Source of the DNA: JBNKVT01 sp050299335
GTDB lineage: Bacteria; Pseudomonadota; Alphaproteobacteria; Rhodobacterales; Rhodobacteraceae
Reading direction: 5' to 3'
NCBI GenBank assembly: GCA_050299335.1
Contig: JBNKVT010000044.1
Location: forward strand, 1-64,000
DNA: 64,000 nt
A program made the translations under genes and the position numbers. Under the pieces are notes generated by a model. It saw nothing but the letters and a program-made list of their open reading frames with translations, was not told the DNA's origin and made no database searches. This document shows positions 42,355 through 50,497 of the stretch, piece after piece; the stretch's first letter is position 1; every line of letters begins with the position of its first letter.

Positions 42355-43095
42355 TCAGACCTCACCCTTCGCTTTGTCTTGCGTAATCGTGAAATAGGCC
42401 GCTTCAAGGGCCGAATTGCTGTCGGATTGACCAAATTCCGCCAGAACATCGCTCATCGTGCCGAACCGGCGGCATTCGCCGAGGTTCAGCACCATGACAT
42501 GTGTGCACAAGGTCTCGAACAGGCTCAGAAGGTGCGAGCTGATGATGATCGCGGCACCGTCGCGGGCGCGGTCGCGGATCGCCTGCTGAATGCCCCGGAT
42601 GCCCTGGGGATCGAGCCCGGTCAGGGGCTCGTCGAACAGGATGGCCTTCGGGTCGTGCAGGAAGGCGCAGGCGATGGCCACTTTCTGACGCATGCCGCGC
42701 GACAGGTTATGAACCAGCGTGTCACGCTTTTGCAAAAGTTCGAATGACTGAAGTAGCGCTTCGGCACTTTTCTCAAAATCTTCGACCTTGTAGGCGGCAG
42801 CGGTGAAGGCCAGGTGCTCCCAGACCGTCAATGTGTCGAACAGCCGAGGATCGTCCGGAATATACCCAAGGTTCTGCTTGGCCGCGATGGGGTCCTTGAC
42901 GATGTCATGCTCCGCGATCGAAAGCTGCCCGGACGTCGGTGGCACAATCCCGCACAGGGCCCGCAGCGTCGTCGTCTTGCCCGCCCCGTTCGGGCCGACC
43001 AGTCCCAGTATCTGGCCGGGTGCTACCGTGAAGCTGAGGTCGTTGACGGCCGCGAAGCCATTGTAGTGCTTGGAGAAATTCGTGACTGTGATCAT
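42355..43095 (-). CDS. ABC transporter ATP-binding protein (exporter type)
   Basis: 246 residues. Walker A GPNGAGKTT is at 34-42. The Q-loop region reads LGYIPDDPRLFDTLTVWEHL, the signature is NLSRGMRQKVAIACAFLHDP, Walker B is AILFDEPLTGLDP, and the H-loop is in AAIIISSHLL. It is a CcmA/DRA-type exporter ATPase. It is followed after 3 bases by its permease. The C-terminus after 210 is short and has no extra domain. Confidence 0.9.
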   Translation of the reverse strand: MITVTNFSKHYNGFAAVNDLSFTVAPGQILGLVGPNGAGKTTTLRALCGIVPPTSGQLSIAEHDIVKDPIAAKQNLGYIPDDPRLFDTLTVWEHLAFTAAAYKVEDFEKSAEALLQSFELLQKRDTLVHNLSRGMRQKVAIACAFLHDPKAILFDEPLTGLDPQGIRGIQQAIRDRARDGAAIIISSHLLSLFETLCTHVMVLNLGECRRFGTMSDVLAEFGQSDSNSALEAAYFTITQDKAKGEV

Positions 43096-43160
43096 TGCTT
43101 TATGCTCGATAGGCGCTGTGCTGCCACATTAACTGACCGGCGCGGGTTACAACACTGTTA

Positions 43161-43373
43161 ATGTCGGGTATCGAACTCGTTCGTACGGACGCACTCAATG
43201 GAACATCGTGGGGCATTGAAACCAACCTGGATGTCGACAGAAACACCAAGAGAGGTTCCATTGGCGTTTTCTATGAGAAACGACTGGGTGACTATGGAAG
43301 CCGGAGCCTTGGCGGAGATCTGGACGAGACAATGTCCCCAAGTGTGGAAGGCAAGATTGAATTCAGATTCTAG
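43161..43373 (+). CDS. Hypothetical short protein or gene remnant
   Basis: A 70-residue frame, MSGIELVRTDALNGTSWGIE and onward, ending in VEGKIEFRF. Alternating polar/hydrophobic strands and a C-terminal aromatic residue resemble the last strands of an outer-membrane beta-barrel, such as an autotransporter end. A stop codon directly precedes the ATG and no ribosome site is seen, so a decayed fragment is more likely than a working gene. Confidence 0.35.
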   Translation: MSGIELVRTDALNGTSWGIETNLDVDRNTKRGSIGVFYEKRLGDYGSRSLGGDLDETMSPSVEGKIEFRF

Positions 43374-43385
43374 AGCGTCTTGCGC

Positions 43386-43880
43386 CGGGCGAGGTTCGGC
43401 ACGCGCTACAATTGGAGCTACATCGTCAGCACCGCCTGCCCCGGGCTTGGGGTCGCCGCAGGGGTCGTCCTGCCTTACGCCGATACCGAGGCCATGAACA
43501 TGCACCTCACCGAGATCGCCAGCACCGTGGCGCCCGGTGCTCACGCCATCCTGGCGCCTGACGGCGCCGGCTGGCATGGCGCAAAGGCCCTGAAAGTTCC
43601 CGACTTCATAACCCTGCTGCCGCTGCCGCCCAACGCACTGGAACTAGAACGTATTGCGCCTGATTGGATTCACTCATTCATTCCGATCAACGAGGCAGCG
43701 TTTGCGTAGGAAATGCGTCTCGAGGATCGGAATGAATTCGACTTGGCGCAAAATGCTATAAACCTGATTGAGAAGGTCTGGCAGAACCTGCGCGCAAACA
43801 AGCTCGCGATCACCGTCTCCGACAGCTGCGAAGAGTTCGTCGATAAATGCTGTACCGCCTGGAACTCCTTCGCCGAATGC
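43386..43880 (+). pseudogene. Broken IS630-family transposase
   Basis: The first part (to about 43640) reads RARFGTRYNWSYIVSTACPG, VVLPYADTEAMNMHLTEIAS and HAILAPDGAGWHG, the central DDE region of IS630 transposases. The Asp-Gly-Ala-Gly-Trp-His segment matches the second catalytic region, in which family members have LDRAGWH. After an insertion of about 110 bases with a stop, another frame resumes with EKVWQNLRANKLAITVSDSC and FVDKCCTAWNSFAE, the C-terminal part. The N-terminus is missing. The last part resembles the fragment at bases 1-122. Confidence 0.78.
43636..43760. repeat. Palindromic element inserted in the IS630 remnant
   Basis: 13-base perfect arms ATTCATTCCGATC (43676-43688) and GATCGGAATGAAT (43725-43737). 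Outer pairing of TTGCGCC (near 43654-43660) with GGCGCAA (near 43745-43751) makes a hairpin about 100 bases long. It interrupts the transposase between the ELNP-like and ENVWQ-like segments, so it probably inserted after the IS. Confidence 0.7.
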
Positions 43881-43898
43881 CCCAAAGCCTTAAATTAT

Positions 43899-43975
43899 TG
43901 GTCGGAGTGAGAGGATTCGAACCTCCGGCCCCTGCCTCCCGAAGACAGTGCTCTACCAGGCTGAGCTACACTCCG
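43899..43975 (-). tRNA. tRNA-Pro (anticodon CGG)
   Basis: 77 bases including an encoded CCA. Acceptor CGGAGTG pairs with CACTCCG, the D arm is GCTC/GAGC, and the anticodon stem CTGTC/GGCAG (with a T-G wobble) holds loop TTCGGGA with anticodon CGG. The T arm is GGAGG-TTCGAAT-CCTCT, with a final wobble. All arms fold normally. Its 3' half is duplicated at 39812-39859. Confidence 0.95.
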
Positions 43976-44031
43976 ACGCCAGCGAAGCCTCTACGCTGCG
44001 CTGGCCGGATTATCAAGGGGAATTCTTGCCC

Positions 44032-44919
44032 TCAGCCGCGGCGGAAAAACCGGCCCAGCGCCATGAAGGGGATCAGGATAAGGAACCAGAACTTCTTCAG
44101 AAACACCAGCGCCACGGCCACAAGCCCGGTCTTGGTCAGCACCTTGCCCGCGATCAGCCCACCAATGCCGACAGCGGCCACCGTGTCGATGGAGGGATCG
44201 AAATCGGAATAGCGGTGACCCTCGTTGAACGAGACCATCGACATGAAATCGGGGACGGCGGTCTCGACCTCGGGAAAGGACTCCATCCCGGCGATGAAGT
44301 TCATCTGCAGGACGCCGCGCCGGCCGAGGGCACGGATGGAATAGTTCAGCGTGTTGGTGTCCATCTCGCCGAACCGCAATTCCTTGGCCCAGTGCAGCTT
44401 GCGCTGGACAGGATCGTAAAAGGGCGGCGAGGCCCAGCCGACCAGCTCGATCGCCTCATAGCCGTTCTCGGCCCGCCAGCGGCTTTCCTCGGCGACGTCG
44501 CGTTTCATATCGGCCAAGAGCTCGTCATAGTCGATCGTGTCGGCATCCTTGTCCGAGACATAGCCGATTTCCTCCCAGGTCAGTTCAACACCCCAGGAAC
44601 CGGCATCCACCGGCAGAAACCCGATGGGAAAGATCATGCCGAGCGTGTTTTCCGAAGGCGGATTGCCCCACAGTTCCTCCAGCACCCGCCGCCCGTCGGC
44701 GACGTCAAGAAGATAATAGCCTTCCGGCACGGTATAGGTCGCCAACCCACCTGGCAGGACATAATCGCCCTGCTTGTAGTCCAACTCGTTCAGGAAATTG
44801 TTGAGATGCTCCTCGGTATAGCCCGGATGGTCGGGAAACAGCTCGGTGAAGCTCTTGGCCGCAACCGGCCCGGTTGCAATGGTAAGCGCCGCGGCGGCGG
44901 CAATTGCGGGAAAATGCAT
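44032..44919 (-). CDS. DUF2167 family membrane protein
   Basis: 295 residues. A signal peptide (MHFPAIAAAAALTIATGPVAA) is followed by a large periplasmic part with GDYVLPGGLATYTVPEGYYLLD, MIFPIGF, the tryptophan-rich WGVELTWEEIGYVSDKDADTIDYDELLADM, and FYDPVQRKLHWAKELRFG. Near the C-terminus two hydrophobic stretches (about 243-262 and 264-285) end in a basic FFRRG. These match DUF2167. The function is unknown; it may be envelope-stress related. It lies 56 bases beyond the tRNA-Pro gene. Confidence 0.85.
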   Translation of the reverse strand: MHFPAIAAAAALTIATGPVAAKSFTELFPDHPGYTEEHLNNFLNELDYKQGDYVLPGGLATYTVPEGYYLLDVADGRRVLEELWGNPPSENTLGMIFPIGFLPVDAGSWGVELTWEEIGYVSDKDADTIDYDELLADMKRDVAEESRWRAENGYEAIELVGWASPPFYDPVQRKLHWAKELRFGEMDTNTLNYSIRALGRRGVLQMNFIAGMESFPEVETAVPDFMSMVSFNEGHRYSDFDPSIDTVAAVGIGGLIAGKVLTKTGLVAVALVFLKKFWFLILIPFMALGRFFRRG

Positions 44920-44990
44920 AGACGATATCCTCTCGAACCCTGATGGGGGTCAGAATAGGTCCGATTGCGGTCCAGGCCAATTAATACCGC

Positions 44991-45965
44991 TCACTCTGCA
45001 GATTTCGAACGGGATAGTTTCACCAGGAGTCCCGACCGGAGTGATGTTCCGGTGGGAAGCCGGCTGTAAAACCCCTTCAGAAGCGGCTTTTTGGCCTGGG
45101 CATCGCCCCGGCTTTCGCGCCAGAGGATATAGATGCCCGAAAGGATGATGATCGCCGCCCCGGAAAGCACGTTTGGGCCCGGGCGCTCGTTAAAGAACAG
45201 CACCCCGAAGCCCGTCGCCCAGATGATCTGGGAATATTGCGTGGGGGCGACCAGCACAGCCTCGGATGCACGATAGGCGAGGATGACCAGATAACCGGCA
45301 ATGGCGGCCAGGAGCGCCATCGCCGCCGAATAGCCCAGATGCTCGATCGGCATCGGGACATAGACACTGGGCAGGAGCGCGCCCATGATCAGGAAATTCG
45401 CCACCATCGGATAGAGGATCAGCACCACCGGCCGCTCGTCCGGACCGATCTTGCGCACGATGATCGACGACAGCGCTCCGCCGAAAGCCGCCGTGAGCGC
45501 TGCGAGATGGCCGCCCGTCAGCGTGGTCTGGCCGGGCTGCAGCACCACGACGACGCCGACAAGACCGGCGACGACGGCGATGATGCGGCGGGCACGCAAA
45601 CGTTCTCCGAGCATCGGAACGGACAGAATGGTGATGACCAGCGGCGTGGCGAAGAGGATAGCGTAGGTCTCGGCCAGTGGCAGAACCGAGAAGGCGTAGA
45701 AGACGCTGGCAGCTGTCAGCACCGTGGCAGCGGTGCGCAGAAGCGACCAGCCGAGATGCTTGGGCCTGAGATTGTCGTCGGTCCGGTCGCGCAGGAGGGC
45801 GATAATGATGGTCGGAAAGCCGAAGAGCACCGAGAAAAAGACGATCTGCACCGGCGAATAGGCGGCGCCCAGCAGCTTTACCAGCACATCGTGCCCGGCA
45901 AAGATCGAAAAGGCGGCAAGTGCCAGGAATACGCCTTTGAGCGGATGCGGCTGAAATGGGGTCAT
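44991..45965 (-). CDS. EamA/DMT-family transporter
   Basis: 324 residues with ten predicted membrane helices in two EamA repeats (about 15-145 and 155-295). Typical segments are YAFSVLPLAETYAILFATPLVITILSVPMLGERLRARR near 100-137 and VAPTQYSQIIWATGFGVLFFNERPGPNVLSGAAIIILSGIYIL near 240-282. It is an inner-membrane drug/metabolite exporter of unknown substrate (RhaT/YdcZ-like superfamily). The start MTPFQPHPLKG at 45965 is chosen because the longer frame lacks hydrophobic continuity. Genes on both sides are unrelated. Confidence 0.87.
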   Translation of the reverse strand: MTPFQPHPLKGVFLALAAFSIFAGHDVLVKLLGAAYSPVQIVFFSVLFGFPTIIIALLRDRTDDNLRPKHLGWSLLRTAATVLTAASVFYAFSVLPLAETYAILFATPLVITILSVPMLGERLRARRIIAVVAGLVGVVVVLQPGQTTLTGGHLAALTAAFGGALSSIIVRKIGPDERPVVLILYPMVANFLIMGALLPSVYVPMPIEHLGYSAAMALLAAIAGYLVILAYRASEAVLVAPTQYSQIIWATGFGVLFFNERPGPNVLSGAAIIILSGIYILWRESRGDAQAKKPLLKGFYSRLPTGTSLRSGLLVKLSRSKSAE

Positions 45966-46568
45966 GAGGTCGACAGCCTGTCGGGAGGTTGATCCTGCAA
46001 CCGACATTGACCGGAGACCGGAAAGGAATACAAGCCGCCGGCCGAATTCCGCCTGTCCCGCACCCCCCGGATCCAGCCAGGGCATGGACGGATGACACGG
46101 TGTGGCACACCTGCGCTTCCAACCCGTGCCAATGCGCGCCCTTCCCTTTCCAACTTGCGCCCTCCCCTGGGACTTTTTTCAAGTATCTGAATCTAGGCCG
46201 GAATTCTTGTCCAGTCCGCGACAGTCTGAACCGATTTGGGTCTCGTCAGAAGTGGCGCCGTCAGGTTCCTGTCCGGCGGCACGGGCAGGCCGATTGGTGC
46301 GGGATCTCGGTCGACGCGCGTAAATCGAAACCCATGGATGTTTGCGTTCCGCCTGGGAAAACATCGCCAAAACCGCCGACTGCCCGCATCTCCGGGGAAG
46401 GTGGCGGTTCGAAGCTGCGGCAGTGCCGACAAGGCAACATCGACGCCAGGCGGGAATGGGTACCCTTGCGCGTCGGCGGCCGCCTTTGGCATCGAGCCCC
46501 GCGCCCGCATTGCTCCGGTCGACGACCGCATCCGGACACCGGGCCGAATCGGCCCCGGCCAGCCCGGC
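45966..46568. other. Intergenic, no gene seen
   Basis: 603 bases between two minus-strand genes. Frames here are arginine- and proline-rich shadows. No RNA gene, terminator with a T run or repeat of note was found. Confidence 0.45.
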
Positions 46569-47264
46569 CTATTCCAGCCGCGACCGGATATAATCGATCG
46601 CCTTCTTGGCCTCGTCCGACAGGTTCTGGATCTCTTGCGCGATCACCGCGAAACCCTTGCCCGCTTCCCCGGCATGGGCAGCCTCGACAGAGGCGTTGAG
46701 CGAGATCATCCGGATCGACAGCGCGATCGTGTCGATCTTGGCCACCGCCGAGCGCACCACCTCGCGGCCGTCGTCATGGACATCCTCCTGACACTCCTCG
46801 CGGACCTCCTGCAATACGCGCAGGAAGTCGACAATCGAAGGTATCAGGCGGGTGCGTAAATCAGTGGCGGTATCGGCGAAAAGTTCCGATTCCACCTCGC
46901 CCTTTTCGGCGAGAAACCGGATCTGGTCCATCTCTTCGGCGGCGTCCGAGATCAGCTTGAAGGTGGTCATCCGGATCGCTTCCAGCTTTTCAGGCACCGG
47001 CTCGCCGATGGCCCCGAATTCATGCACCATCCCGTTCTCCAGCGTATCCTTGGCCGTGCTGAAGGAGGCGAACAGCCGGTTTAGTTCCTCAACCTCGGTC
47101 TTGCTCTTGCGCAGGTTCAGCAGCATCAGTTCCAGAAGCAGATCGAACGAGACCGAGCGCACCGGGCCGATCCGTTGCGCCACGCTCATGCAAAGACCGC
47201 TTACGGTCATGTTGGAAGTGTCCAGCATCGATTCGGAACCCGCTTGCCTGATACCGTGTCCCAT
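46569..47264 (-). CDS. Soluble truncated chemoreceptor-like protein
   Basis: 231 residues with no membrane helix or HAMP domain. An N-terminal helical part (about 25-150) includes FDLLLELMLLNLRKSKTEVEELNRLFASF. The C-terminal end holds the conserved chemoreceptor hairpin tip, IRMISLNASVEAAHAGEAGK and GFAVIAQEIQNLSDEAKKAI, followed by only 8 residues. The descending arm of the signalling hairpin is thus missing. It may be a short cytoplasmic receptor accessory, or sense through another partner. The start could be 47264 or the in-frame ATG at 47228; neither has a good ribosome site. No che genes are adjacent. Confidence 0.75.
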   Translation of the reverse strand: MGHGIRQAGSESMLDTSNMTVSGLCMSVAQRIGPVRSVSFDLLLELMLLNLRKSKTEVEELNRLFASFSTAKDTLENGMVHEFGAIGEPVPEKLEAIRMTTFKLISDAAEEMDQIRFLAEKGEVESELFADTATDLRTRLIPSIVDFLRVLQEVREECQEDVHDDGREVVRSAVAKIDTIALSIRMISLNASVEAAHAGEAGKGFAVIAQEIQNLSDEAKKAIDYIRSRLE

Positions 47265-47527
47265 TTATAGCGATAGGTTTAAATCGGGATTAATGCAGCA
47301 AGTTTGGCGATCCCGCCGCCTGCGGCCCCGGAATGGCCCTCGGGTTGTCCGGGGCCGGTCGGCTTGCGGCAGCGATCGGCCTGTGGGAGCCATGCTCGGG
47401 GGAAAACGCAGCAAGCACCGCAGGAAAGAATTTCCGGTCAGGGCGGCCAGGGCACAGCCGCAATACCGAAACAGGGCTGGCAGGTCCGGTCGGAAGGGCC
47501 TATCTCGGAGACGAAGGAGATCGCCCA

Positions 47528-49546
47528 ATGAACCCATTGCTTGACGACTGGACAGCGCCTTTCGGTCTGCCGCCCTTCGACAAAATCCACGATGAGGATT
47601 TCGGACCGGCCTTCGACGTCACCTTTCCGGTGGCGCGGGCCGCGATCGATGCCATCGCCGATAATCCCGAACCACCCAGCTTTGCCAACACGATCGAGGC
47701 GATGGAGCGGGCGGACCGACCGCTCAGCCGGGTGGCATCGGTGTTCTTCAATCTCGCCGGGTCCCATACCAACGACACCCTGAAGGCCCTGCAGCGCGAC
47801 CTCAGCCCGAAATTCGCGGCGTTCAACGCCGAGACCCTGATGAACGAGACGCTTTTTCAACGGGTGAGGGCGCTGCACGAGAACCGCGGCGCCCTGGACC
47901 TCACGCCCGAACAGGACCGGGTTCTGACCCTCTATCTCCGGATGTTCGTCCGCGCCGGTGCCGGCCTGGGCGCCGACGGCAAGGCTCGGCTGAAAGACAT
48001 CATGCAGCGGCTGGCCACGCTCGGAACCCGGTTTTCACAGAACGTGCTGGCCGATGAGACCGGCTGGGTTATGGAACTGGGCGAGGACGACCTCGACGGG
48101 CTGCCGGATTTTGTCATCGCGGCGGCACAGTCGGCGGCGGCCGAGAGGGGGCATGACGGCTATGCGATCACCCTGTCGCGGTCGCTGATCGTACCCTTTC
48201 TGCAACTCTCCGAACGCCGGGACCTGCGCGAGACGGCCTTCAGAGCCTGGGCGGCACGGGGGGAGAATGACGGCGAGACGGATAACCGGCCCCTGGTCGC
48301 CGAAATCCTGAAATTGCGAGAGGAAAGGGCGCGGCTGCTGGGCTACGAGAGTTTCGCCGATTTCAAGCTGGAACCCGAAATGGCGAAGACGCCCGAGGCG
48401 GTGCGCGATCTTCTGATGGCGGTCTGGGAACCGGCGAAACGGGCCGCCGAACGCGATGCGGAAAAGCTGACGGCGCTGATGCGCGCTGACGGGGTGAATG
48501 GCGATCTTGAACCGTGGGACTGGCGCTACTACGCGGCGATCCTGCAAAAGCGCGAGCACGATCTCGACGAGGCGGAGGTGAAGCCTTATCTGCAACTCGA
48601 CAACATGATTCAAGCGGCCTTCCATACCGCGAACCGCCTCTTCGGCCTCAGCTTCCGGCCCCTGGACGTCCCCCTTTACCACCCGGATGCCCGCGCCTGG
48701 GAGGTGCTGAAGGGCGAGCGGCACATGGGCGTCTTCATCGGCGATTACTTCAACCGTTCGTCCAAGCGATCCGGAGCCTGGTGTTCGGGCTTCCGGTCTC
48801 AGTCGAAACTGGATGGCGAGGTCCGGCCCATTATCGTCAATGTCTGCAACTTCGCCAAACCGCCGCAAGGCGAACCGGCGCTCCTGACCTTCGACGACGC
48901 GCGCACCCTGTTCCACGAATTCGGCCATGCGCTGCACGGGCTGATGTCGGACGTCAGCTACGAGTTCATCTCCGGCACCTCGGTGGCCCGCGATTTCGTC
49001 GAATTGCCGAGCCAGCTCTACGAGCACTGGCTGTCCACGCCGGAAATTCTGAAGGAATTTGCCACCCATGCCGGGACCGGCGCACCGATGCCCAAGGACC
49101 TCATGGACCGGCTGCTGGCGGCGGATAATTTCGATCAGGGCTTCGCGACTGTAGAGTATGTCGCCTCGGCACTGGTCGATCTCGACTTCCATACCGGGAC
49201 GGCACCTGTCGATCCTATGGCGGCACAGGCCGAAACCCTGCAAGGCCTCGGTCTTCCGCATGCCATTCCGATGCGGCACGCGACACCGCATTTTCAGCAT
49301 GTGTTTTCGGGCGACGGCTATTCGTCAGGTTATTATTCCTACATGTGGTCCGAGGTCATGGATGCCGACGCCTTCGCCGCGTTCGAAGAGACAGGCGACG
49401 TCTTCAATCCCGATCTCGCGGCAAGCCTGGCCCGGAACATCTATTCCGCGGGCGGCGCGCAGGAGGCCGACGCGCTGTACCTGGCCTTCCGGGGTACGAT
49501 GCCGAAAGTGGACGGCCTGCTGAAACAACGCGGGCTGGTGGCCTGA
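47528..49546 (+). CDS. M3 family zinc peptidase (peptidyl-dipeptidase/oligopeptidase A type)
   Basis: 672 residues of a cytoplasmic zinc metallopeptidase. The HEFGH zinc site is in TLFHEFGHALHGLMS at 463-467, and the third ligand Glu lies about 28 residues later in RDFVELPSQLYEHW. GYSSGYYSYMWSEVMDADAF near 596-615 is the substrate-binding Tyr region. Length and motifs fit Dcp or OpdA; Dcp is favoured but not certain. The start at 47528 has AAGGAG at a 9-base spacing, while the longer frame from 47333 adds a non-homologous N-terminus. A strong terminator follows. Confidence 0.92.
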   Translation: MNPLLDDWTAPFGLPPFDKIHDEDFGPAFDVTFPVARAAIDAIADNPEPPSFANTIEAMERADRPLSRVASVFFNLAGSHTNDTLKALQRDLSPKFAAFNAETLMNETLFQRVRALHENRGALDLTPEQDRVLTLYLRMFVRAGAGLGADGKARLKDIMQRLATLGTRFSQNVLADETGWVMELGEDDLDGLPDFVIAAAQSAAAERGHDGYAITLSRSLIVPFLQLSERRDLRETAFRAWAARGENDGETDNRPLVAEILKLREERARLLGYESFADFKLEPEMAKTPEAVRDLLMAVWEPAKRAAERDAEKLTALMRADGVNGDLEPWDWRYYAAILQKREHDLDEAEVKPYLQLDNMIQAAFHTANRLFGLSFRPLDVPLYHPDARAWEVLKGERHMGVFIGDYFNRSSKRSGAWCSGFRSQSKLDGEVRPIIVNVCNFAKPPQGEPALLTFDDARTLFHEFGHALHGLMSDVSYEFISGTSVARDFVELPSQLYEHWLSTPEILKEFATHAGTGAPMPKDLMDRLLAADNFDQGFATVEYVASALVDLDFHTGTAPVDPMAAQAETLQGLGLPHAIPMRHATPHFQHVFSGDGYSSGYYSYMWSEVMDADAFAAFEETGDVFNPDLAASLARNIYSAGGAQEADALYLAFRGTMPKVDGLLKQRGLVA

Positions 49547-49572
49547 CGCGCCCGCCCTGACAGGACCCTCAT

Positions 49573-49609
49573 AACGAAAAAACCCGGCGCGCAGCCGGGT
49601 TTTTTCGTT
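49573..49609. terminator. Bidirectional Rho-independent terminator
   Basis: 16-base perfect stem AACGAAAAAACCCGGC / GCCGGGTTTTTTCGTT with a 5-base loop. T runs lie on both strands, between the convergent M3 peptidase and petC genes. A 10-11-base unit (GTCGTGACCGG) follows three times in tandem at about 49612-49642. Confidence 0.93.
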
Positions 49610-49664
49610 TCGTGACCGGGTCGTGACCGGGTCGTGACCGGGGGTCAGGGTCGGGGTGGATGGC

Positions 49665-50486
49665 TCAGGCGCTTTCACCCGATCCGACGCGATGCTTGTG
49701 CGGCATCCACAGCTTCTTGTTCGTCAGATAGACCAGCACCGTGACGAAGGCCAGAAACAGCACCACGACGAGGCCAAGATGCTTGCGGTCGTTGAGACCG
49801 GGCTCGGCGGCCCACATCAGGAAGGCGGCGACATCCTGGGCCTGCTGTTCGATGGTGGCCGGGGTGCCGTCGGAATATTCCACACCATCCTCGAACAGCG
49901 GCGGGGTCATTGCGATCCAGCCGCCGGGAAAGGCTTCGTTCTCGTAGAAGGTCGAGCCGTATTCCTCCTTCTCCTCGCCGGTGAACCCTGCGAGGACCGA
50001 TGCGATGTATTCCGGCCCGCCCATACCGTTGACGAACTGCGAAATCCCGGACCCCAGTGGCCCGTGGAAGCCGGCGCGCGCCTTGGCCATCAGGCTGAGA
50101 TCGGGGGCATTGGGCAGGTTCGAACCGGGGAAGTAGTCGGTTTCGGTCGCCGGGCGGGTGTCGCCGGGCAGGGCTTCCGCCGAGGTGTCCGGCGCGTCGT
50201 ATCCGGCGGCAAACTCGCGGACTTCGTCCAGCGTGTAATGGGGCCCGCCTTCTTCGGCCAGCGCCCGGAAGGGCACGTAGCTCAGCCCGTGGCAGCCCGA
50301 ACAGACCTCGACATAGACCTGCAGCCCCCGCTGCAACTGGTCGCGGTCATAGGTGCCGAACGGACCTTCGAAGGAGAAGGCGTAGTCGGTGACATGGCCT
50401 TCCTCTCCGGCAGCCAGAGCGGCGGAACCGATGGAGGCAGCACAGGCCGCGGCGAGGATTGTTTTCAGGAGAGCTGGCTTGTTCAT
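49665..50486 (-). CDS. petC: Cytochrome c1 of the bc1 complex
   Basis: 273 residues. A signal peptide (about 1-25, ending SAALAAG) is followed by the haem-binding CSGCH at 62-66. The axial Met is in GWIAMTPPLFEDG near 193-205. A C-terminal membrane anchor, HLGLVVVLFLAFVTVLVYLTN, is followed by a basic tail. It carries electrons from the Rieske protein to soluble cytochrome c on the periplasmic side. The start at 50486 has an AGGAGGG ribosome site. It is the last gene of petABC. Confidence 0.97.
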   Translation of the reverse strand: MNKPALLKTILAAACAASIGSAALAAGEEGHVTDYAFSFEGPFGTYDRDQLQRGLQVYVEVCSGCHGLSYVPFRALAEEGGPHYTLDEVREFAAGYDAPDTSAEALPGDTRPATETDYFPGSNLPNAPDLSLMAKARAGFHGPLGSGISQFVNGMGGPEYIASVLAGFTGEEKEEYGSTFYENEAFPGGWIAMTPPLFEDGVEYSDGTPATIEQQAQDVAAFLMWAAEPGLNDRKHLGLVVVLFLAFVTVLVYLTNKKLWMPHKHRVGSGESA

Positions 50487-50497
50487 GGTTTCCCTCC

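Noticed and set aside
45190..46182. 330-residue minus-strand frame
   Set aside because: Out-of-frame shadow of the EamA transporter.
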